A stretch of 64,000 bases of DNA from the NCBI RefSeq assembly GCF_000006565.2, contig NC_031477.1, forward strand, positions 1,272,043-1,336,042, written 5' to 3'. The translations under genes and the position numbers were made by a program. Source of the stretch: Toxoplasma gondii ME49. Its lineage: Eukaryota; Apicomplexa; Conoidasida; Eucoccidiorida; Sarcocystidae. The notes under the pieces are model-generated. The model had not been told where the DNA came from and searched no databases. It was given only the letters and a program-made list of their open reading frames with translations. Shown here piece after piece: positions 36,181-47,916 of the stretch (positions are counted from its first letter, which is position 1; each line of letters begins with the position of its first letter).

Positions 36181-39100
36181 TTAACTGTTTTGAAGGTGTT
36201 CATCGGAGGCGCCTGCAGCGCCGTCGCTCTCTTCGTTCTTCGCGAGTAGAGCTCGATTTAAATAGCCTCGAGGCGCATGTTCATTGGTCCATCTCCCCGA
36301 GGCAGCATATACACTGGACGCTGCACTAGATATGGAATTGCCACTTTGTCGTCTGTTACTTCCACGGGATCCATTGGTGTTTGAGTCCCACATCCTGAAA
36401 AACAAACAAGCCACTCAGGGAGGGGACGACAGCTGACCAGCACCCGCACCATGAACCTGCTAGCCTAGTGATGGTAGACTCGGTTGCCATAAGAAGGCAG
36501 CCTATTATCACGGACAAGCATTCTCATTGCCTTCGATGATTTAACGCTATTCGCTCGTGGTATTTTTCCTTGATATCAAACATGCTGAGCAAAACGGCGT
36601 TGTTTTCCGTGCATATGGTCACAAGTGTATAGGCTCTTAGATCGGCCTGTTGCACGCCCCCAGAAATGAAATCGTGATGTCCTGCCGCGGTCCTTCGCGT
36701 TTCTACCCTCTGAAACTTGATTGCCTATCATACGATGCCGTACTAAGTATTTAGGACATGCTCCTTTTTTCTACACCATGAGCAGCTAAAAAACGAATCC
36801 TGTACTGCGAACAGATGGCAATTAAGCAGCAGTGACGCTTACCATGCCACAATTGCAAGGACGACAGCAACGCTTGAAATAACCCAGAGAGACGTCGCCA
36901 CAACAATATCGAATCGCCACCAAACCAGGCCCGCAAGTCCCGTGATGATGCTTAGGGCGAACAGACCGGAATTCAGGAAGACGACGCAACATGTCTGTGG
37001 ACAAGGAAAAAACATTTCAGCATCAGGTTCCAGTGTCAATAGTTTGTGGTACACATCAGTCTCGTTTCGAGCCAGGAGTATGACACTGAAGGTCTACAGA
37101 CGACGTATTTGGCGCGTTTGGTGCCGTGTGGTTTCGCGACCCTGTTGCAAAGATATTCTGCAAGTATCCTGCGTCTTGTTGAATAGCTTCCCGTCTGCCA
37201 CTAGCATGTGCTCAATATCCCAGGGAAAGAAAGTCACTGTCTGGCTGGTGCAGGGGACATGTTGGCAAACAACTGAAAAATGCTTACCTTGGACGTGTTG
37301 CATGTTACTACAGTGACGAACAGGACGAACCAGACGAGGAGAAAGGAGGCACAACGAAGAACCCATGTCTGTGTGTTGGACGCGTGGGTCTCAGATACGT
37401 ATTCCGACACAAGCGCTGCTGGGCTATAATCTCCTTCCGCGAAGATGCTCATGGTCCGATTCTGTTTCCACAAATTTCGCAGACACAAGGGTCAGAGGTC
37501 ATGTTTGACAAGGCGTCACACCAGTGAATGGAAAACGTCGAGGCTGCTCTTGTGGCAACCTCAAAAAAATACGGTATACGTGCGAAAGCGTTTCGTCGGT
37601 GTCCCCGCATGCAAACTGCGAGTTCTTAGTCATTGTGCGGTAACCCGCTATCCAGCAAACGGCACTTGTACTCCAGTCGACGCCGTACAGAGGGTTTAGT
37701 AGTCTGACTACGTGCGGCTTACCTGAAGCGTAGGAGAAGGAATACCTTGAATATGGCGGTCAGAGCCCAGGAACCCTGTCGTCTGCAGGCCGATGACACT
37801 GACGTGTGTCGCTGTGCTGCCCCAGAAAGTGACACGAACATCTCCGATGCGAGGATGTTCCGGATCTCCACTGTACAGGGCGTTATTCTTCACCTGGGTG
37901 TTCTTGTAATCGAGATGCGTTGGGGGGCGTGATTCAGAAGGTTGATAGTAGCCGTCATCGACCAGAGGAAGCAGTTGCTTTTTCTTGAATTTCGTCAGCA
38001 GGTGGGAAGGAAGTGTAAAGCCGCCGGCTTTCAACTTGGAGGTGAACTAGAAACGCACATCGTGGGATACGCAGTGAGCTGTGGATGCACCTCATGAGTA
38101 AGATCCCCCGATTGAACGCGGCCGGCAACTCAAGTAGGCTTGGTTACTCCCTAGATAGACTTACGCCTCCTGAATGCTTAGCACGACTGTGTAGTCCTTC
38201 CAGTTTTTGTCTGACAGTTTTAGAACGCTTTGGGTCCAGACGGGATTCTACTATAATTGTGCAGACGTTTGTGGCCTATTCTCTGGAGTGCGCAAGAGGG
38301 CGCAGCTGCTGTCTCTGTGGGAGGCGGACCTCTTAGGCGTTCCCGATTGCCTGTGCATTCTGTAATACATATTTAATCAAGAGGAGATGGATATGCTGTC
38401 TTTGTTTCTGCTGTCCACAGTGCAGTCTCACTTACCACTCGGCCCCTCCCAGGCACAGCGGGGAAGAAATCGGGGTTCGTATCCCCCGGCATTACCATGC
38501 TCGGAAGTTGAGAAAGGTCAACCTGAATAGAGCATGTACGGGAAGACTTGCACCCTTTAGCTGCGGAAAGTCTGTTCGCCATATGCGAAGCATACGCACT
38601 CAGTACAAAAGTAAGATCTGAGCTAAGCCGACGAACAAATAGCGATGCGTCAACTGCCTGGTAGAAAATACTGAAGTTACAATTTTTCAACCACTGGAGG
38701 CTTGTTCACACATGCCAGGCTCTGAAGCTAGCGGGTATCCCTGCATTGCTTCACTCTGTATGAAAAGCCAAAGGCAACGGTGTGGATACACGAGACCCGG
38801 ACTGCCACAGATTAGTGAAGGTGCTGCTTTGAACGAGTCGATGAAGGAGGTTTTCTTACCTGGTGATCCACCCAGTCGCCCTCTATGAAAGGGCCCAATG
38901 TGCCACCCTTCTGGACGTGTTGGAAGATCTCAGCCTTTGTTTCAAAAAACACTCCAGTGAATTTAGCAACGTTTGCTGAAAACGAGGAGGGTGGGTAGAA
39001 AGTATCCAGCTCAGCCAAAGGGCAGTCGATATGCACGAGCTTTCGGTCGTTGACAGGCAGAGGCGAGCAGGGTGACGGCACATATCCGCGCATTAGTGGC

Positions 39101-39264
39101 GTCAGTGCGTGCACTTCCTCTGCGTAGTGGTGTTCCCCATAGAGCATCAACGCTAGCGTCCCCGCAGCGACGACGAAAGAACACCACCAGAAGAAATTGC
39201 ACATCCGCGACCACCGGTTCCCGCATTCGTCGCGGTTCGATTCGCCGCAGAATGTTCCGAGCAT
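36181..39264 (-). CDS. TMEM43: TMEM43 (LUMA) family membrane protein
   Basis: Six exons: 38860-39264, 38436-38657, 37723-38046, 37288-37461, 36843-36994, 36181-36394, about 496 residues, with consistent phases and good donors. Order of family features: an N-terminal helix (FFWWCSFVVAAGTLALMLYG, where the family has a helix followed by WNEGRAV); RKLVHIDCPL; FETKAEIFQHVQKG, matching the conserved RxVEMYQWVE block; SQLPSMVMPGDTNPDFFP; PRIGDVRVTFWG, matching PKxGDLRVSF; SNTQTWVLRCASFLLVWFVLF, matching the LTWILRxxGWLLMF helix; then further helices in exons 4 and 5. TMEM43 proteins lie in the ER and inner nuclear membrane. The role in apicomplexans is unknown. The final exon adds a hydrophilic, Ser/Asn-rich tail of about 70 residues not typical of the family. 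The start is the first in-frame ATG; an upstream exon is not excluded. Confidence 0.5.
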
Positions 39265-42200
39265 TTTGAAAAGTAGGTTGGAATATCCACAAGACAAAAG
39301 GGACAAGATGTAGACACGCGTGTCCTCAGAAGAAGACAATGGCGACCCTGCACCTTACATGAACGGCGACAACAAATCGTACAGTCCACGTTTTCCACAG
39401 CACCAGAACGGAGGAACAGGGAGTACTGAAATTCGCTAGAGATCACGGCGTTCCGGCGAGACGCAAGCATGAAAACCCCGCTTGCCCAGTTGGGGGATCG
39501 TGCCTCAGTTCTCGGATGAAGATGTGACGAGTATTTTGGAAGCCGTGTCGTTTCGGCAGTGGGTGCCCTACGAACATGCGTAGTGTCACCCTGTCAAGCG
39601 GCAGACACCAAGACAGCAAAGAGACTCACTGAAACTTTAATACGTTGAAGGAACACAGATACTTCAAAGAGAAGTTGATCAGGCCGAGGCGCAAGGCAGC
39701 TGCTTGGTAGTCGCTTTCTAAGCAGCGCACTACGGTGGTATTGAGACAGGACCACTTTCGAAGTAGCATATACTTTGCACAGTCAAGCGAGACAGGAAAA
39801 GTGACTTTCAGACACAAGCCAGTGTGGTTGTACGTCAGTTCTGAAGGAAAAGAGGCGCAGACGTTTGTACGAGGTCATACAAAGAGAAAAGCTCCATAAG
39901 CCCCGAATCGCACTCGAGAGTCCAGAGAAAAGGCGCGTTGTATGTGTAGACGCAGCGTGGAAGGGAACATGTTGCCCCTCGCCTCACACAAGAGAGTTCT
40001 GTGCAGAAAAACATGTGCTTTCTTGAAAGCTCTCCACAAGGTCCACCAGAAAAATTTTCGTGCTTCAGTGTCGGTATGCGTATCCGACGGTTAACGCGAA
40101 TTTGAGCAGACGGGCAATCAGAGGGCGGCTGGTACTCTGAAGCATCTATGCTGCAGTGACGTGTACGTCCGCACAACTCCACGATAGGTATGTCCCCGTT
40201 GAAAAAGACGAAAAAGCAAAAAAGCGGACAGCAGTTTTTAGCAGGAGCGAGGCTCCCTCATTTTAGGCGACACAAAAGGAATGCTGCTCCGCAGTTAAAT
40301 CTGCAAAACAAAACCACGCACGCGTTACGGGGGCGACCTTGGCTGCCTGCCACAATACACATCACAAATATTAGGAGGCAAACCGTTGCCAAACCCGCCG
40401 CTGCCTCTAAAAAGATCGCCTCTACACCTAGGATGGAGACGAAACCACCACTGAGCTTTCCGGCATACCGTTCTACTCAGCAGCAGAACTCGTGGAACAT
40501 TGACAAGCAGTTACTTGCGTCTGTTGACTCTTCGTCCCGTGCAGCTGTCGGAGTGGCACCGCCGCACGGCTAGCCATGTTCAGTCAGTCTCTCGATACTA
40601 AGCCTTATGAGCGCACTACATACACCAGTTTCCTTCCATCCTCTTTTGGCATCAAGTTAACCGGGGCATTTCGGTCTTGTCTTGCCATCAAAAGTTCGAG
40701 ATACTGTGTCTTCGCTTTTTTGCGGGGTGCAAAAGCCTTTTTCTGTGCTGTGAATTGTCCAGTGGTATCACAATCACGGTGTTGAGCTTCATTTGGCGCG
40801 GGACGCGGTCGGCGCGGCGATGCACACTGTAATTCACAGAAAACTGTGTTCCTCCCGAGATATTTGTCGGCTTCACCAGCGACGTTTTTACCGTATAATA
40901 CACTGCAGACCCTGTAGGGCGGATGCATGCTTCACTACGAAAAAGGGGTTTGGTGATGTGTTTTCGAGAGCCCGTTAAATCGCAACAGTCTTGCGCTCCC
41001 GTCAAAGGCTGTGTAGGGATGTGTAGGGCACTACTGAGAGGACACGCTGGCGACTCTTGCAGCATGCCCGTTTCGACAGGGATTAACCTCAACTGCACAG
41101 GTTTTATCAAAAAGCGTTCCGCCAAGGAACTTTTACATGCTTTTAAGAAGCGTTAATTCGGCTCGTAGGGGAGTTAGAAGAGCGGAAGTGTGGCGTCAAT
41201 AGTGGCAGCATGAGAGTTCAGGTTGCCTCAGCTGCACTGCGGACTCTGCCGTATCATTTGCATACCACCAAGCCTTACGTAGGTACATTAAGAAGAATGG
41301 CATATTCTTTTCCGTAGAGATGCGAGGCACTGTGTGTCTTAACTGCACGGGTCCAAAGAGAGAGAACATACTGCCTGAGCATGAGCTCAAAGCGGAGGAG
41401 GATATGACTACGCTGTCCCTCGAGAACGTCACTGTAGGAGACGCAGCGTGCGTCACGCAGTCCATAGGGCTGAGTTCTGCTACGGTTTCGTCAGAATGTT
41501 TCAGGAACGTGGCACATCTTGTCTTTTGAATGCCGGTCGTGTGCCAATGGCCCCTCGGGTGGTCGCTTGCTGACCATGTAGGACACAAGCCTAATGCTCC
41601 TTTGCTGAAAAAAAACAGGAAGAAAACAAAAGCTACCCTGTGTCTGGTGTCCAACTAACGGGACGGCGTCGTCATGGCGGTTCACCAGTTTTGTGTCCGC
41701 TGGTAACATGTGGCTCTTTGCGGTGTCACCTGCTTCGAAACGCCGTCAAAACTTTGTAGCTTCAAAGTCATAACAGCCACCAAAAGTCCCTGTGTTTCCA
41801 ATACCTTTGGGGCTCATCGCAAACCGTATTCTCCTGGTTTTGTTACCCGCAAGTACACTGGAGTCCCTACTTTTGTGTGTACGAGGTAACAACCAGAGAG
41901 GGCAGGCTCGGTGAGTGACAATCAGCATAAACTCGAAGGCGAGGAAGTAGTTAGTCAACCGGTCACTAAGAGACTTGTGAGGAAATCCGACAGCTCCACC
42001 GTGCCACAGCAAAGTCACCCGCTGATGCATCACTGTCAATTATCAGCTGTCCTATCTTCAGATAAAAGGCGTCCTCGGTGTTTGCAAGTATTAGCCAGAC
42101 ACCGTCGAAAACCACTCTCCGCAACCCTCTGGAGCCTGTGCCACCATAGATCTGTCGGGACGAGAGGCGCCATTACTAAGCATTCCACGCAGCTCTACGC

Positions 42201-43491
42201 ACGCCCGATGCGTACGCGTCAATGGCGAAAATGATAAGCGTCTGCGAAATGCTGGATGGTTCGTCAAAGGGGGCGCCTCTCCTGGCTTAGAAAAGCTAGA
42301 TATAACAGATGTTGAACAGGCAGCCACTTCATAGATTGTATGCATTCTTTTGACTTGCACGGGGACGCCTTGAACCGTTCTGTAATCTCCGATGCGGCTT
42401 TCTGAAGACGCCTATCATCCGGTTCTAGCCATCTCGGCAGCCTCATCTACAATCCTACTCTAGGTGAACCCATGCGTTCTTTTCATTTTGTGTCCTCAAT
42501 GCTGGAACAGATCCCCACGAGGCAAAGGCCACTCAGCAAATTTCGTGATGCCGTCCACGGCTCGAGGAGACATACTCTGGCAAAACATACGAGCTGACCC
42601 GTCCGGTCGAGCATCAGGTGTGGCGCACGTTTCCTCCACTCTTGAAGAAAACCAATTGCTTCTCATAATGATTTTGATGAATTCAGCTGGCATAATATTT
42701 GTGTTCCCAGCTTGGTGACCGAGCTCGCTCAGGCAGCCGGGAAACTTGAGTGCAGTAGCGCAAAGCTCCTTTCCACCGGTTTGAGACGTGACCGCCGCGT
42801 TTCCCCCACATCCCCCCTCTAGCCGTGACTGTCGTCTCCACTGGGCATCGCGTCTCAGAACAGCGCCACTGCAGCAGCGTACTGCAGTCTTTCAGCTTAC
42901 AATGCCTTTCTGAAGTGCTCGAAACAGTCGCTGCCCCTCTAGCGTCGGCTAGGTTATCAATATGTTGATTTATCCGCTTTTGGAAGGCGTCATGTTTGTG
43001 TGGAACTGGTAACAGCAACTCCCACCCCGAAAAGTTACTGCGTTCCATTCTGGATCTTCGAGGCTGTCGTTTTCTCAGTAGACTCCCTCAGTCAACCTGC
43101 TGTCAATCTCGTGCTGGTTCCATACCTGCTTCAGCGTGCTGCGTGTGGCTCTACCGTAATTCTGTTCGGTCCGCACAGTCCGCAATGCAGTTCCAAAAGC
43201 GTGCGTCTCATCCCTGTGGGTGTGTATTTGAATCAGTTTCCAAGCTGCGATACACAACATGAAACTTCATGCCGCATTAGGTGGTTTCAATGAATGGGCA
43301 TTAGATATGCCTCCCACTCAGCCGCCTCCCCGGCGTCAGGCTCCGGTGGATCAAGAAACAACTCAAGACACTCAACCCGTGTCAATCTCGCCTTCGCCGG
43401 AAGATTCCGCAGGTGATTCGGGTGGAGGTGATGTTGGTGTCTCCAATCGTCTTGGCACCGAATCCTTTTTACAAAAAAAAGAACTTTTAGC
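39265..43491. other. Unresolved 4.2-kb stretch with scattered exon-like open frames
   Basis: No complete gene could be assembled. On -, 39626-39830 is a Cys-rich exon-like block (LTYNHTGLCLKV..., Cys spaced through it) ending at a donor-like CA|GTGAGT. 39835-40182 (-) is also Cys-rich. On +, an acceptor TTTTCCGTAG| at about 41318 opens a block with VCLNCTGPKREN that ends at 41529, and an earlier + frame (to 41155) contains INLNCTGF. These may be parts of a Cys-rich surface protein gene on one strand, but I cannot choose the strand or link the pieces. Confidence 0.5.
40190..40573 (+). CDS. Possible small basic hypothetical protein
   Basis: A 127-codon open frame from a genuine ATG, rich in Lys, Arg, Gln and Ala, beginning MSPLKKTKKQKSGQQ. 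No domain is recognised. Composition is compatible with a nucleic-acid-binding or nucleolar protein, but chance remains likely. No supporting splice or promoter evidence was found. Confidence 0.5.
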   Translation: MSPLKKTKKQKSGQQFLAGARLPHFRRHKRNAAPQLNLQNKTTHALRGRPWLPATIHITNIRRQTVAKPAAASKKIASTPRMETKPPLSFPAYRSTQQQNSWNIDKQLLASVDSSSRAAVGVAPPHG

Positions 43492-45678
43492 ATGAGTAGC
43501 AAGTGCGGTATTTCGAGGACTGTAGACCCTGACGAGCCTCGGGGAAGCGAGAGTGCTCTCTTCAAAAGTGTTGTAGAGGGAGATATTGCAGCTGTATCAT
43601 CCGTGGAGCGCCCATTGATGCCATCCTTTTCTGGACATGACACCGGTCGAGATTCCATGTTGAATGTTACGCCTGATAGCTTGTCACCACCCGCGTCAAA
43701 GCGACTGTCACATCTGTCTGCGGACATCCTTGGTGCAGGTCTGCTTCCGATGAAGTCAACAGGGAATTTGTCCACAGCAACGTGCGAAGGCTCTGATCCC
43801 GGTTCCCCTCCACTTCCCCGCGCTCCAGCGCATCTCCTTGTTTCAGCCGCGGTGTATTCTCCGGTATGCGGCGACTATAAGAAGCGCAACCCCCCGGTTG
43901 ATGATCGGGCCGAGTGGTGCTACCGCCATACCTTCCATTCCATTTCTGCCCGTCCAACTCTCATTCAAGAGCACATGCTTCCCTGCACGGAATTCCACAT
44001 GACAAAACCAGTGAATGCAAGTTCGTCTGCCACTAATGAGCGTTTCTGTCCTAGATGCGGTTTTCCGCCAGACAAGTGCTCGTCTCCTCGACCCTCTCCG
44101 CGGGATGACCATTCTTTGAAACCCCAAAAGTTTTGGAAAAATGAAATCAGCAATGTAAATACAATCATGAGGAGTGCTCAAGGAAGAGATTATTTATCAG
44201 GACGAACTCCCAATATGGAGGCGAACTGGCTGAGTATTGAGGAGCGACCTCTGAACGATGGACAACAGCTCACGGAGTGTCAGACAGATCTTTCTCTGTC
44301 ACCTGCTCGGTCTACGCGTTCTTCGGGTTCGGTGTCTTCTTTTGTCGAATCAAAGAAATTATGTGTTTGCTCAGAGGCGTTTGGAGCGCCTAAACCTGCT
44401 TACAAGAATGGTGGTAGCCACAAGCGTGTCCCCAGCCAGCAAAGAGCCGTAAGTACGCGGTATGACTCCCCAAGGAGTGGAGCATCTCAGTCACATCGAG
44501 AATCTGGAAGAAGTAAATCGGGTTCAGAGTGTGAAGACTGTAGTAGAAGATCAGCTGGTAAGAACAGTATGTCCCGCACCGCGTTGTTTGCGGTGGAGGG
44601 AGTCCATGCATCGAAACTTGTTCATCTGAGGAGGCTACGCAATGGTCACTACCGGCGTGTCAGCAAACCGAGGTACAGGCGCGGGGATGACGGCCTTTTT
44701 GAGGACCCCCTTTCACAAAGCTTTCACAGCCTGAAAAACTGTTCCTGCTGTGCGGTGGAAGATGCGTCTCACGTGCTCATTTCTCCTAACGCGTCAATAT
44801 CCCGCCGGACGGGTCGAGATCAAGGAGAGAACAACTGTAGGAATTATCATGAATTCGAGGAAAACCTGAAAGGCAGTCCAGCGAAAGAACGGGATTTGCC
44901 GAGAAGGCGGTCGGAACAAGAAACAGAATCGGTCAGTCGCCTGAAAGCAAAGATTGAAGAGTTGAAAGATGCTCTTCGGGTAGCGGATCAGCGAATTGCC
45001 ACTCAGCAGCAGGATGAACGGGCATACATCGAAAACGTCAAGGCTTTGAGACAAAAACTGCACAGACTTGAGGAAAAGCAAACCTCTGGTGGCAGTCTGA
45101 ACAGTGAGACCAAGCTGGTGCAGAGTCAGTTAAACGAGCAGGAGGTACCTCTGCGGGAAGCATATATCCCGAAAGTCGCCACGGAAGATATCGGGGTTCA
45201 GACTAGGAATGTCGGAGTCATTTTGCTTAGGGAACCTCGTCTGAAAAGTGGGATATATGCAGACATTTTGCTTGGCTCAGAGCGCCGGATGATGGCGTTG
45301 CGGGTTGACTACGCACTCCGCCTTATTGTGCTGACTCACCAGGATACCATCAAGTTGATTCCAGTGTTGGATGTATTGCGCATGTTAACAAAGTATGAAG
45401 AGCTACGCCGGTTGCTGGAGAAACAAGGTGTCCGTAGAGAAGAAGTACCAGACGAAGAAATCGACCACATTGTGGCTCTTTTCTTGTCGGCAGGCAATCC
45501 TTTGTCACCTCTCGTGATTGTATTTCGCTCGGAGCACCTTCGAAACGTCTTCGTTGCGCATGTTACACAGCTTCGGTTCTCGGCGGAGGTGGAGGGAGGC
45601 CATTTGTTTGACAAGGGCTTCCATGGCGAACAGTTCAAGGATGACTGGCTCAGTGCTACAGGAGGAAAGAAATATTGA
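43492..45678 (+). CDS. Large apicomplexan protein: CxxC element, coiled coil, C-terminal PH-like region
   Basis: 728 residues from the ATG at 43492. The first 470 or so are Ser/Arg-rich and probably disordered, with a compact cysteine element FCPRCGFPPDKC (about residues 183-194) and further Cys pairs (CVCS, CEDC, CSCC). A coiled coil spans about 475-545 (SRLKAKIEELKDALRVADQR onward). The last 150 or so residues form a globular block. Two strand-rich stretches (GIYADILLGSERRMMALRVD, RLIVLTHQDTIKLIPVLDVL) precede helices and then SPLVIVFRSEHLRNVFVAHV, the pattern of a PH-like fold such as the alveolate IMC sub-compartment proteins. This is a judgement from pattern, not a firm homology. An acceptor-like CTTTTAG| ends at 43490, two bases before the ATG, so a 5' exon is likely. 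An open frame at 43259-43495 overlaps this start by a few bases in another frame. Function unknown; a cytoskeletal or pellicle role is possible. Confidence 0.5.
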   Translation: MSSKCGISRTVDPDEPRGSESALFKSVVEGDIAAVSSVERPLMPSFSGHDTGRDSMLNVTPDSLSPPASKRLSHLSADILGAGLLPMKSTGNLSTATCEGSDPGSPPLPRAPAHLLVSAAVYSPVCGDYKKRNPPVDDRAEWCYRHTFHSISARPTLIQEHMLPCTEFHMTKPVNASSSATNERFCPRCGFPPDKCSSPRPSPRDDHSLKPQKFWKNEISNVNTIMRSAQGRDYLSGRTPNMEANWLSIEERPLNDGQQLTECQTDLSLSPARSTRSSGSVSSFVESKKLCVCSEAFGAPKPAYKNGGSHKRVPSQQRAVSTRYDSPRSGASQSHRESGRSKSGSECEDCSRRSAGKNSMSRTALFAVEGVHASKLVHLRRLRNGHYRRVSKPRYRRGDDGLFEDPLSQSFHSLKNCSCCAVEDASHVLISPNASISRRTGRDQGENNCRNYHEFEENLKGSPAKERDLPRRRSEQETESVSRLKAKIEELKDALRVADQRIATQQQDERAYIENVKALRQKLHRLEEKQTSGGSLNSETKLVQSQLNEQEVPLREAYIPKVATEDIGVQTRNVGVILLREPRLKSGIYADILLGSERRMMALRVDYALRLIVLTHQDTIKLIPVLDVLRMLTKYEELRRLLEKQGVRREEVPDEEIDHIVALFLSAGNPLSPLVIVFRSEHLRNVFVAHVTQLRFSAEVEGGHLFDKGFHGEQFKDDWLSATGGKKY

Positions 45679-46162
45679 CTCAGCCGATCACAAGATGCTA
45701 AAAAGGACAATGTGAACTCGATTGTGTGTATCCGAGATCCAAGGCATTCGGGGAAGTGTTTGAAATACGTCGTATTACGTCTCAACCGGAAGTGAAGAAA
45801 GCTTTTTGCACGTGTGCCTTTGGTGATCGTAAAAGTTTATCAGCGGGTGAACATCAGCTTGATGGGTGTATCCAGGATGATGTTGGCGAGTCGAACGCCA
45901 AGTATCCGCGGAACACATTTGCAGTCAGGAGTGACGGCTAACGTACCACGAGAGTGTGTAACAGCACAAATGAGAGGTGTCGGGGGGTCCAGGGTCCTCC
46001 CTGGTTGCACACCAGTATTTATCTCAAGTGTACAAGACGATGACGATTGCCTGGGAGTGTACATATGTAATACGTAGCCGCGTTCCTGTGCACCTTCGAT
46101 TTTGAACGAGTTTACCAGTGTTTTCACTCCACTAGTGGGGTAGAGATCTGCCGAAAGAACCT

Positions 46163-46510
46163 TCAAGCGGTGGTTTCTATGAACTTCTCGTATGTTTCTT
46201 CCGCACACAGTGGAAACGGTCGTGCAATGTGTGTGCGGTCGAGCCGCTTAGGTGGCCAGTCATACTTGCACAGAAATACACCATGATCCACATGAGCAGT
46301 ACATCTCAGTTCCCATGAGCGAGCTCCTTCGTGATTGAGGTAGTATGTTAATTTTGCGGCTTCACTTCGGCAACATCCGCGAGTCGTCAATTGCATGGAC
46401 CACAAGTTGTTGTTCAGAGTTTCATTTGGGAACAAAGTTAGGGTTTGTATACCTACTCCCCAGAATGCAGGAGGCCTCCGACCTTCATGACTGGCGAGGG
46501 CATGCATGTT
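46163..46510 (-). CDS. Probable last exon of a hypothetical protein
   Basis: An open block of about 115 codons ending at 46163. It is preceded by an excellent acceptor (pyrimidine-rich TTGCTTCTTGTAG|AAC), so it may be an internal or terminal exon, or start at the ATG at 46507. Composition looks coding (NHEGARSWELRCTAHVDHG, YDWPPKRLDRTHIARPFP) with five Cys. No family is recognised and the upstream exon was not found. It converges with the PH-like gene. Confidence 0.5.
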   Translation of the reverse strand, partial: NMHALASHEGRRPPAFWGVGIQTLTLFPNETLNNNLWSMQLTTRGCCRSEAAKLTYYLNHEGARSWELRCTAHVDHGVFLCKYDWPPKRLDRTHIARPFPLCAEETYEKFIETTA

Positions 46511-47271
46511 CTACAAGAAGCAAATGAAATAATGCAACCCCGTGGTGACGCTCGTAATCCTCATCTCGGGGGGCACGTTCTCCTTGAGTCGACTGCCTCG
46601 AACTAACTACTCACGAGAATTACTTACAGGCGTAACGCGGACAGGATACCGTTTTGTCTTTTCGTAAGGATAGTAACGGTTGCCCGGTAGATAGCGTTAG
46701 GTTCTTCAGCAATTTCGAGTTGTCGTTCTCCCTTCTGAAGGAACTTCGTTTTTGCCGTGGCCCCTTTGTTCAGAGCTCCAAAAACAGAAAACAGTACTCT
46801 AGTGAATACCTCTAGCCGTTTCCAGGCACGTATTTATTATCTCTCGTTAGTGGTAGCGTTCAGATTCCCGTATGGATGTGTCTCTTCACATGAACCGCTG
46901 CACCTGCTGTAGTCGTCGAAGAAAAAGTTTCATCAGAAGAAAATGGTAAGGGAAGCTTGGCAAGGGCTCAAGCCCTCTGCAAAAAATGACGGCTCTTTTC
47001 GTGACCCGTCAAGAAAAATGGCTTGTTTATGCGGACTGGCATCGAGGCTCAACAAGTAAAAAGCAGACGGTCTTTTCCGTCTTTTCCGTTCCGCCTCTAA
47101 GGGGAACTACGTTTTTTTTTTCAACTATGGACAATATTGATAATGGATGACGGAACAGGTCTCCCCATCACAGCGTGCAGACACCGCAAAGATAGTAGAA
47201 GTGCGGTACACGGTTCGGATGTGTACGGCCAGTCACTTTTGTTTGTACAACCAAACGCATCTGTAATCAAA

Positions 47272-47607
47272 ATGTTGCTTATCTTTCCCATAGCAACAAT
47301 GGGTCTCCTCTTTGGTTGCTCCAGCTGTTGTTTTCGGGATCCGGTAGCGCACTCACAACGCAGTGAATGTTCCTTTGTAAAAAAAACCACTGTTCCGGGA
47401 AATAGAATCAAACCATTTTGTGGGGTGGTTGCAGCCACAGTCCCTTCTTCACGATACGATGACTGCCAAGCGCCTGAGGCAGCCGCCTCGCCACGTGGAC
47501 GAAAGGTCGGTTTAGGTGACTTGATCTCCAGTGACAGTTGTACGTCAAGGTCTTCGCTTCCGACCTCGTGGCATATTGCAGCGCGCCCGGCCACCAACAT
47601 AATCTAA
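47272..47607 (+). CDS. Possible small secreted or membrane-anchored hypothetical protein
   Basis: From the ATG at 47272 the frame begins MLLIFPIATMGLLFGCSSCC, a plausible signal peptide or anchor, followed by about 90 polar residues with several Cys. The opposite strand (47121-47600) is also open and looks equally coding, so strand and reality are both uncertain. Confidence 0.5.
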   Translation: MLLIFPIATMGLLFGCSSCCFRDPVAHSQRSECSFVKKTTVPGNRIKPFCGVVAATVPSSRYDDCQAPEAAASPRGRKVGLGDLISSDSCTSRSSLPTSWHIAARPATNII

Positions 47608-47916
47608 TATGAAGACACCGGCAATCTGCACGCCGTACCCCACACGTTAACAATGCGTCCGCATCGTGTATAAGCCGCACTCAACAACGTACTTTTCCGC
47701 AACTATGGTGGGCACTAGGGCGCTGTGTTTGATCCCATTGACAACTCGCGGGCCGATCTTGCCGGATTCTTCACCGAAGCGAACAGGAACCACCCGTCAG
47801 CTTGAAATTACAAACGGCCGTTTCTCTCAGTGGTGAATTACGGCGCTTTTTTCTTGTTCGTAGACCGGGGAACCTCGTTCGGCGAAACGTCTGGACTATC
47901 GTTTTCCCGGGACACA

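Larger units (their letters stand above)
45679..47916. other. Spacer with two weak gene candidates
   Basis: About 2.2 kb between the PH-like gene and eL31. Apart from the two tentative coding blocks listed separately (46163-46510 - and 47272-47607 +) nothing is supported. The right end should contain the eL31 promoter. A CGGCTTATA word on the minus strand near 47667-47680 partly matches the first ribosomal-protein promoter element of T. gondii. Confidence 0.5.

Noticed and set aside
35859..36329. A 156-codon plus-strand open frame rich in Arg and Ser
   Set aside because: It overlaps the antisense of the last TMEM43 exon and has no motif or splice support; it is probably a shadow of that exon plus chance.
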